Assembly (NCBI GenBank): GCA_003509805.1 | Contig: DOMV01000408.1 | Location: 175 to 11,395 of the forward strand | Direction of reading: 5' to 3' | DNA from: Planctomycetaceae bacterium | GTDB lineage: Bacteria > Planctomycetota > Planctomycetia > Pirellulales > Thermoguttaceae | DNA length: 11,221 nucleotides | In this document: positions 6,688 through 11,221 of the stretch, in pieces | Numbering within the stretch: the first letter of the stretch is position 1 | Layout: each line of letters starts with the position of its first letter | The notes under the pieces: model-generated | Seen by the model: the letters and a program-made list of their open reading frames with translations, nothing else | Databases searched by the model: none | Told to the model about the DNA's origin: nothing | Translations under genes and position numbers: made by a program

Positions 6688-7878
6688 TTACTCCCATTTT
6701 TCGTAGGCATCTTTGCGCGATGGGACCTCCGCGCCCGCCTTGAGGACACATTCGCACCATTCCCGGACGGCGCCGTGGCCGCCGTTTCGGGTAAGGACGA
6801 CATCCACCTCCGCCTTGACCGCTTCCGCGGCGTCGGCCGGGCAGGCGCTGCGACCCACGATCCGGATCGCCGAAAGGTCGTTCACGTCGTCGCCGATATA
6901 CGCCGTTTCTCCCGGGGTGATGCCCGTCTCCCGCCAGATTTGCCGGAGCACCGCCGCCTTATCCTCGATGCCTTGAAAAACGTAGTCGATCTTGATTTTA
7001 TCCGCGCGGTCCTGGACGCACCGGGAATTCTCGCCGGTAATGATGGCCGTCTTGATCCCCCGCTCACGAAGCAGCCGCAGTCCCACGGCGTCGCGGGTAT
7101 TGAATTTCTTCAATTCCACCCCGTCGCTGCCGTAGTACATCCCGGCGTCCGTCATCACGCCGTCGACGTCGGTGACGAAAAGCCGGATATCGGCGCTTGG
7201 CGAGCGCGGATCGGCCAAATGTCTTTTCATCAATTGTTCGACGATCACCCAGTCGTCCGGCTCGTCGATTTCGACACCGGTGTATTCCGGCATCTCATAA
7301 ACGACGATGTTACCCGACAGCCTGTTTCGATCCCGTAAAATATTTTCGACGGAATTGATGTACAGGGCGCCGTTTTCCATGAGCGCGCCGGCGAAATCCT
7401 GCCGTCGGGGTCGCTGCTGAACATCGTAGTTGAGCGGCTTTCCGTTTTCGTTCCAATAAAAGCGTTTGTCCCGGACCGCCGTCAGCAGCGAATCACCGCC
7501 GGTCTCGCGAAGCGTTTTACACGCCTCTTCGATGTGGACGCTTTGCAACAACGGCGAGGTCGCCTGGATCAAAAAGAACCGGTCGTTCGCCCGGAGACTC
7601 GACCGTTCGATGAATTCGAGCATGACGTCTTCCGTCGACGACGTATCCGCCGCGTTCTCCGGGAGGCGGTCGTAAATTTCGATCTTCGGCAAGCCGGATT
7701 CCGAAAGGCACATCCTGATGGCGTCCGAATCCGTCGCGATCACGACCCGGTCGATGCAGGATGCGCCGACCGCCGCCGCCGCCGTCCAGAGGACGAGCGG
7801 CTTTCCGAAGATCGGCTTGATGTTCTTCAGCGGAATCGACTTGCTGCCGCCGCGCACGGGAATGAAGGCGATATTCAT
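6688..7878 (-). CDS. neuA: CMP-nonulosonate (sialic acid) cytidylyltransferase fused to KdsC-like HAD phosphatase
   Basis: 396 residues in two domains. Residues 1-222 are an acylneuraminate cytidylyltransferase: the CTP-binding segment IPVRGGSKSIPLKN at 6-19, QATSPLL at 105-111, and ENGALYI at 168-174. It activates a nonulosonic acid with CTP. Residues 230-396 are a KdsC-type HAD phosphatase: nucleophile motif TDVDGVMTD at 236-244, TGEN at 281-284, Lys near 307, IGDDVND at 328-334, and GGHGAVRE at 366-373. Such phosphatases act on Kdo-8-phosphate or sialic/KDN-9-phosphate. The fusion would carry out the last two steps, dephosphorylation then CMP activation, in one polypeptide. The same pairing is known in animal-type and some bacterial sialic acid enzymes. 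The ATG at 7878 has GGGGAG six bases upstream and follows neuB by 18 bp, so co-transcription is likely. Which sugar (Neu5Ac, KDN or another) cannot be decided from sequence. Confidence 0.93.
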   Translation of the reverse strand: MNIAFIPVRGGSKSIPLKNIKPIFGKPLVLWTAAAAVGASCIDRVVIATDSDAIRMCLSESGLPKIEIYDRLPENAADTSSTEDVMLEFIERSSLRANDRFFLIQATSPLLQSVHIEEACKTLRETGGDSLLTAVRDKRFYWNENGKPLNYDVQQRPRRQDFAGALMENGALYINSVENILRDRNRLSGNIVVYEMPEYTGVEIDEPDDWVIVEQLMKRHLADPRSPSADIRLFVTDVDGVMTDAGMYYGSDGVELKKFNTRDAVGLRLLRERGIKTAIITGENSRCVQDRADKIKIDYVFQGIEDKAAVLRQIWRETGITPGETAYIGDDVNDLSAIRIVGRSACPADAAEAVKAEVDVVLTRNGGHGAVREWCECVLKAGAEVPSRKDAYEKWE

Positions 7879-7896
7879 GGCAAACTCCCCGTCGGA

Positions 7897-8760
7897 TCAC
7901 GCGACTTTTCGTTTCAGTTTTTTGCGTTGCACGTCCTCGATCGGCAAGACCTCTTGCTCCCGGTTTTTGAGCGTCAGGATGCAGTTGCCCAGGTCCCGTG
8001 CCAGCCGTCGCATTCCGTCGGGTTCCAGGCTCGCGGCATGGTCGGTTCCCTTCCAACTTCGGTCCAGCGTGAAGTGTCGCTCGAAATATCGGGCTCCCAA
8101 GGTCAACGCCACAATGTCCGCGGAAATGCCGTTGTGGTGTCCCGAGAAACCGATGCCGCCGACGATATGGGCATAGGAATCCCGCAATCGCGTCAAATCC
8201 AGCAGGCACAAATCCCCCAAGGGGACCGGATAACCCGAGATGCAGTGATAAAGCACCAGGTCTTTTTCACGTTTGCGATCCTCGAAGAAACGTACGATTT
8301 TTTCTTCTTCCTGCCGCGTCGTCATTCCCAGCGAAAGATCGATCCGCCCGCGATAGTGGTCGCACAGGTAGCCGAGCATGTCGAAATCGACGTTTGACGC
8401 CGAGGGAATCTTGATGTATTTCGGGTCGAGCGTTACGATTTCCTTCGTCGAGGTCATTTCCCAAACCGACGTGGAGTAATCGACATGGAACCGTTCGCAA
8501 TGCTCTTTCAGTTCCCTGTGCTGATCGACGGTAAATTCCAGCATTTCCCGGTGTTCGCCGTAGGTCCGTCCGTAACTGTGGTGCGGGTTCGGATGCGGGG
8601 CGTGGTACTCGAATTGACTGAGCAATTCTTTCGGTGTCCGCTTCTGAAATTTGACGGAATCGACTTTGCAGAAAATCGCCGCCACTTCGATCATTTCCTT
8701 GGCGGTATCGATTTCGCCTTTGTGGTTGCAACCAACCTCGGCAATAACATACGGTTTCAT
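7897..8760 (-). CDS. neuB: NeuB-like nonulosonic acid (sialic/KDN) synthase lacking the C-terminal SAF domain
   Basis: 287 residues. It condenses PEP with a mannose-type sugar or sugar phosphate to give a nine-carbon acid. Seen in order: AEVGCNHKG at 7-15, VKFQKRTP at 36-43, YGEHREMLEF at 67-76, KIPSAS at 117-122, SLGMTT at 144-149, HCISGYPVP at 172-180, GFSGHHNG at 204-211, RHFTLDR at 228-234 and GTDHAASLEP at 238-247. These are conserved TIM-barrel signatures of the family. The usual enzyme is about 340-350 residues with a C-terminal antifreeze-like SAF domain. This one ends soon after the barrel (KKLKRKVA), so SAF is absent and no remnant is visible before neuA. An upstream GTG/TTG-type extension is possible in frame (to 8859), but the ATG at 8760 has AAGGAGG seven bases upstream and the protein begins there with the family's MKPYVIAEVG. 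It is the first gene of the putative operon. The neighbouring KdsC-like domain favours a 9-phosphate product. Confidence 0.93.
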   Translation of the reverse strand: MKPYVIAEVGCNHKGEIDTAKEMIEVAAIFCKVDSVKFQKRTPKELLSQFEYHAPHPNPHHSYGRTYGEHREMLEFTVDQHRELKEHCERFHVDYSTSVWEMTSTKEIVTLDPKYIKIPSASNVDFDMLGYLCDHYRGRIDLSLGMTTRQEEEKIVRFFEDRKREKDLVLYHCISGYPVPLGDLCLLDLTRLRDSYAHIVGGIGFSGHHNGISADIVALTLGARYFERHFTLDRSWKGTDHAASLEPDGMRRLARDLGNCILTLKNREQEVLPIEDVQRKKLKRKVA

Positions 8761-8767
8761 CAAACGG

Positions 8768-8774
8768 CCTCCTT
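8768..8774 (-). promoter_or_regulatory. Ribosome binding site deciding the neuB start
   Basis: AAGGAGG on the minus strand, seven bases before the ATG at 8760. It selects the 287-residue start over the longer open frame and is the strongest Shine-Dalgarno match in the window. Confidence 0.85.
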
Positions 8775-8787
8775 GCCAAAACGGTGA

Positions 8788-8816
8788 ATTATCGACCAAA
8801 AATTTTTTTGCAACAA
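8788..8816 (-). promoter_or_regulatory. Candidate sigma70-type promoter for the neuB operon
   Basis: On the minus strand a -35-like TTGTTG (8811-8816) and a -10-like GATAAT (8788-8793) are separated by exactly 17 bp that include an A7T5 tract. Predicted transcription start is near 8780, leaving a leader of about 20 bases that contains the AAGGAGG site. The -10 matches 5 of 6 consensus bases, the -35 only 3 of 6. It is the only good candidate seen upstream of the cluster. Confidence 0.5.
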
Positions 8817-8821
8817 ACACG

Positions 8822-8864
8822 TTTGACGCGGGAAACCCCGGCGTCAAAGTATCGGGCAATACTT
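8822..8864. promoter_or_regulatory. Two abutting inverted repeats upstream of the neuB promoter
   Basis: The first has perfect 8-base arms, TTTGACGC (8822-8829) and GCGTCAAA (8841-8848), with GGG/CCC inside able to extend the stem across a one-base bulge. The second has perfect 6-base arms, AAGTAT (8847-8852) and ATACTT (8859-8864), and shares two bases with the first. They lie just upstream of the -35 element. They could be an operator, or a hairpin or terminator insulating neuB from read-through. The sequence after the stem on the minus strand is only moderately T-rich, so a terminator is not clear. Confidence 0.5.
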
Positions 8865-9163
8865 GCGGGAAAAACGGTCGTGATCGACGTCGTCCATGTG
8901 ATTGTCGGTCCTTTACGGGAAGGGACGACGAACATGTCGCATCGTCCCCCGCCTTGCTTTTCCCGTCTGAAAAACCAATCGCCCTGCGCTTGTTATACGC
9001 CTTGCTCTTGTTGTGTTTGGAAATTCAAACGGTTGGAAACCCGGGCAAAATCCAAACGGACGGAAGCATAACAGATTTCACGGTTTCGGTAAAGGGCAAT
9101 TTTCCGGATCCGCGATCAAGAATCGCCGTTTGGGCGTTTCTCTTTGTCGGGCTTGCAGTTATG

Positions 9164-9313
9164 TTATACCGGAAACGCGATGAAAACGGACAGTCGGTCA
9201 AGTCCGCTTGCCGCACTCACTCACCTCAACCCCTGTACAGGCAAGTGCTTAAACGGGCCGGTCGGGCGGCCGGCGATTGTTCGCGGGAGGATTGTCCTGC
9301 CGTTTGCGGTATA
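9164..9313. repeat. Diverged direct repeat, copy B (right flank of the cluster)
   Basis: Same orientation as copy A at 104-249, with shared GGAAACGCGA, TAAACG, CGATTGT, GCGGGAGGATT and CGTTT.CGGTATA blocks in the same order and nearly equal spacing. It lies 3' of the lipoprotein gene, about 145 bp past its stop, much as copy A lies 3' of the sulfotransferase gene. A GC-rich segment around 9256-9275 can form a short stem. Noncoding as far as I can see. Confidence 0.7.
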
Positions 9314-9456
9314 TCAAGACGGTGGAAAAGAGGCGATTCGTTTTCCTACCCGGAACCCGGCGGCGGAACGAGAGCGCCGGCCCGGGCGTTTTGGGATCGG
9401 GACCACGTTGGAGGATGGCGGCAGACGCCGCGGTACGGAAGGAAAGGGTTCCGGGG

Positions 9457-9888
9457 TTATTTTTTGTTACCCGGTTTCGCGCGCTCCAAGGTGAGATCGA
9501 AGCGCCGGGTCCCGTCCGCGGTAAACGTCAGGCCCGAGGTGTCCTTGTTCCTATACTTCGGGTCGACCAGCGGGGTACGCTTGCTCCCGCCGGCGCTCCC
9601 GCCTGCGGAGGTTGTGTTTTCGACGATGTCGGCGCCGACGACGCTGACCTTGTACGTCTCCCCTTTCGGGATACCGTCGTTATGACCGGTTGAGGAGACG
9701 ATATACGTACCATCCTTTTTGATCGCTCCCACCGCTTCGAAAGTCGGCGTCGAAAAATAAACCGCGCCGACCGGTACGGGAGCACCGTCGTCCGCAAACG
9801 TAACAGTGCCGTGGAGTTGCTGTTTCTCACTGCAACCGCAAGCGATTGCCGCGCCGAGAATCAATATCATGCCGATGAACCGTTTCAT
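9457..9888 (-). CDS. Small lipoprotein of the planctomycete carboxypeptidase-regulatory-like (transthyretin-like) type
   Basis: 143 residues. The N-terminus has a short basic start, a hydrophobic stretch (residues 5-16) and a lipobox-like AIAC with Cys17 (Cys19 also follows), so export and lipid anchoring are likely. The mature part begins HGTVTFADDGAPVPVGAVYF, a beta-sandwich repeat typical of carboxypeptidase-regulatory or transthyretin-like folds. It ends with DPKYRNKDTSGLTF and a beta strand, a tail seen in many small planctomycete lipoproteins next to DUF1559 genes. The ATG at 9888 is weakly supported, since AAAGGA lies about 12 bases upstream. It follows the DUF1559 gene by 72 bp and is probably co-transcribed. 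Molecular role unknown; a cell-envelope location is inferred. Confidence 0.85.
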   Translation of the reverse strand: MKRFIGMILILGAAIACGCSEKQQLHGTVTFADDGAPVPVGAVYFSTPTFEAVGAIKKDGTYIVSSTGHNDGIPKGETYKVSVVGADIVENTTSAGGSAGGSKRTPLVDPKYRNKDTSGLTFTADGTRRFDLTLERAKPGNKK

Positions 9889-9960
9889 CAGGATCGGTCA
9901 TCCTTTCTTTATCTTGAATGTATGTTGGAATTTCAGGGATCGCCACGCCGGCCATACGGC

Positions 9961-11112
9961 TTACGGTAAAGTCACGGCATTGCCGTCATTGACGACGATC
10001 AATCGCGACATCGTTTCCACCGGTACGGAGGTCGCAATGCCACGGACCGAGCCGTCTCCGATCAAAAAGTGGCAAATACCGGGATGCCAACTACCGAAAC
10101 GACGCTTGAAATGCTGGCATTCGTTCGTTTCGTATTCCGAGCGGGCCACCGGAACGTAGCCGCCGATGGTCCGGAATATCCCGCCGATCGAGTCTCCCTG
10201 ATCCATGAACCAAGTCGCATCGTAGATGTTGTTGTACAAATCGTTTTGCCTCATGTATTTTTCCCCGACGATGATTTGGTTCGTCGTTCCGTCGGACCAC
10301 CAAGCCATATCGTCGCGCGGTCTCCAGGTTTTGACGAAATCCACATCCGCCGGAGTCCCGGACGTCGCCGAGAACGCGGCGCTCCGAAACGGGCCACGTT
10401 CGCGCCCCGCTTCTTCATTCCAAGCCGCCACCGTGGTCCGGGCAAAAGTCTGATTGATCGCTCCAGGATCGCTGCCGAACACGACGTCCGGGTTGCCGGG
10501 ATCGGAGAAGTAGACGCCCGCGATGGCGTAGTCGCTGGCCGGGCCGTACAGCCAGCGGTCCGGGATCCACGTCGAGCCGTCGCACGGAGGATTGGTGTCA
10601 CCATCTTTCCAACCGGAGTTGGTCATTTGCCCGGTCGCCGCACGGCGGCTGGGACAGACGTAGAATGAAATTGCCGCCAGCGGCCGGAGATATTCTTCCC
10701 GGGCAGCGTCGTCCGCACCGGGGATACTGTCGCGATAGTTGGGCGTCGAGGATGTTTTCGTCGGAGTCTCGACGTTGGTCGCGACCCCGTCCGGCAACGT
10801 CGCGAGCAGGTTGTAGGCGGATTCCTGCTCGGCAAACGGGAGAATCAGGAACCAGAACGTCGTCCGCCGGTAAGCGCCGATGACGGAAGGCGGCAGGCCG
10901 CGGTTCGTGTCGTGAAAATTATGCACGGCCAGTCCGATTTGTTTCAAGTGGTTCGTGCATTGCATCCGCCGGGCCGCTTCACGTGCAGCCTGAACGGCGG
11001 GCAGCAACAGGGCGATCAACACGCCGATAATCGCGATGACGACAAGCAGTTCAACCAGCGTAAAACCGCCCGGATTGCCCTCCCCCTCTAGTTTGACAAC
11101 GTGCTTCCGCAT
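9961..11112 (-). CDS. DUF1559 protein with prepilin-type N-terminal cleavage/methylation domain
   Basis: 383 residues. The type IV pilin-like leader is at 1-16 and cleavage is expected after Gly16 in GG|FTLVE, with Glu21 as the conserved Glu5 of the mature protein. A hydrophobic helix follows to about residue 40, then QAAREAARRMQCTNHLKQIG, the family's hallmark. The body is the DUF1559 (SBP_bac_10) domain, and HPGICHFLIGDG at 343-354 gives the H-x9-DG motif near the C-terminus. Such proteins are probably assembled or retained in the envelope as pseudopilin-like subunits; their exact role is unknown. Planctomycete genomes carry many copies, so this gene is mainly a taxonomic marker and is unlikely to belong to the sialic acid cluster. 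The start is the ATG at 11112; a TTG six codons earlier lies beside and partly defines the ribosome site. Confidence 0.95.
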   Translation of the reverse strand: MRKHVVKLEGEGNPGGFTLVELLVVIAIIGVLIALLLPAVQAAREAARRMQCTNHLKQIGLAVHNFHDTNRGLPPSVIGAYRRTTFWFLILPFAEQESAYNLLATLPDGVATNVETPTKTSSTPNYRDSIPGADDAAREEYLRPLAAISFYVCPSRRAATGQMTNSGWKDGDTNPPCDGSTWIPDRWLYGPASDYAIAGVYFSDPGNPDVVFGSDPGAINQTFARTTVAAWNEEAGRERGPFRSAAFSATSGTPADVDFVKTWRPRDDMAWWSDGTTNQIIVGEKYMRQNDLYNNIYDATWFMDQGDSIGGIFRTIGGYVPVARSEYETNECQHFKRRFGSWHPGICHFLIGDGSVRGIATSVPVETMSRLIVVNDGNAVTLP

Positions 11113-11118
11113 GAACGA

Positions 11119-11126
11119 CTCCTTCC
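11119..11126 (-). promoter_or_regulatory. Ribosome binding site deciding the DUF1559 start
   Basis: GGAAGGAG on the minus strand, six bases before the ATG at 11112. The in-frame TTG at 11128-11130 lies upstream of this site and has no site of its own, so ATG is preferred. Further upstream a -10-like TAAAAT (11141-11146) is present but I find no matching -35. Confidence 0.8.
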
Positions 11127-11221
11127 GCAAAAAGTGTGTGATTTTACGACAAAACTCCCCTTTGGATACCGGACTGGTAACAAGCTTTCCTTTCGAGCCC
11201 GCTCGCCATGACAGCCGGAAG

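Larger units (their letters stand above)
8761..9456. other. Gene-poor interval between neuB and the lipoprotein gene
   Basis: About 700 bp without a convincing gene on either strand. It holds, from the neuB side, a Shine-Dalgarno sequence, a candidate promoter, two abutting inverted repeats, and copy B of the direct repeat at 9164-9313. A long plus-strand frame with two hydrophobic stretches crosses it but has no credible start and runs antisense into the lipoprotein gene. No T-rich intrinsic terminator was recognised downstream of the lipoprotein stop. Confidence 0.6.

Noticed and set aside
7534..8397. 287-codon plus-strand frame
   Set aside because: Arg-rich low-complexity translation, antisense to the well-supported neuB and neuA; a shadow of GC-rich coding.
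8761..8859. 33-residue N-terminal extension of NeuB
   Set aside because: The extension has no family similarity and crosses the candidate promoter; the ATG at 8760 has an ideal Shine-Dalgarno sequence and fits the family N-terminus.
9440..9480. Possible terminator hairpin at the lipoprotein stop codon (CCGGGT pairing with ACCCCGG)
   Set aside because: Needs a bulge, overlaps the end of the coding region and is not followed by a T run.
8651..9685. Long plus-strand frame (344 codons) with two hydrophobic stretches around 8980-9050 and 9118-9165
   Set aside because: No credible start with a ribosome site, antisense to neuB and to the lipoprotein gene at its ends, and the reading frame is not kept between the two direct-repeat copies.
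1..11221. CRISPR arrays, tRNA/rRNA genes, transposases, integrases
   Set aside because: None seen: no regular spacer arrays, no cloverleaf-like segments noticed, and no translated product resembling a mobile-element enzyme.

Overview
The window looks like a piece of a planctomycete chromosome. The evidence is the pair at its right end. One gene is a DUF1559 protein with a prepilin-type N-terminus (GFTLVELLVVIAIIG, then QAAREAARR) and a C-terminal H-x9-DG motif. Beside it is a small lipoprotein with a DPKY...TSGLT tail. These families are strongly expanded in Planctomycetes. All six convincing genes lie on the minus strand, so the window is transcribed from right to left.

Right end (9457-11112): the DUF1559 gene, then the small lipoprotein gene. 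Positions 8761-9456 hold no convincing gene. They contain a diverged ~145 bp repeat, two abutting inverted repeats and a good candidate promoter (TTGTTG, 17 bp, GATAAT) just upstream of neuB. Centre and left (252-8760): a tightly spaced putative operon of neuB-like synthase, neuA-kdsC fusion, a 1549-codon multidomain gene and a sulfotransferase gene. A second copy of the ~145 bp repeat starts at the end of the sulfotransferase gene, so the cluster sits between two direct repeats.

Inferred logic: NeuB condenses a hexose-type substrate with PEP to a nine-carbon nonulosonic (sialic-type) acid, probably as the 9-phosphate. The KdsC-like half of the fusion removes the phosphate and its NeuA half activates the sugar with CMP. 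The first half of the large protein carries two tandem domains with motifs reminiscent of bacterial sialyl/polysialyltransferases (HP, EEG, SS-x-G). Its C-terminal third is a polysaccharide pyruvyltransferase-type domain, and the last gene encodes a PAPS-type sulfotransferase. Together they could make a sialylated, possibly pyruvylated and sulfated surface glycan.

The most unusual architecture is in the last two genes. The sulfotransferase N-terminus (about 210 residues) and the middle of the 1549-residue protein are copies of the same basic-helix plus coiled-coil module. The homology continues at DNA level about 50 bp upstream of the sulfotransferase start codon, and at the matching point inside the large gene there is an in-frame ATG with a strong Shine-Dalgarno sequence. 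The large gene therefore looks like a fusion of two former genes, or one that still makes two products. A run of nine C in the linker between its two transferase domains is a possible slippage switch, since a one-base change in either direction leads to an early stop. The transferase half is also visibly AT-richer than its surroundings, which suggests a separate origin.
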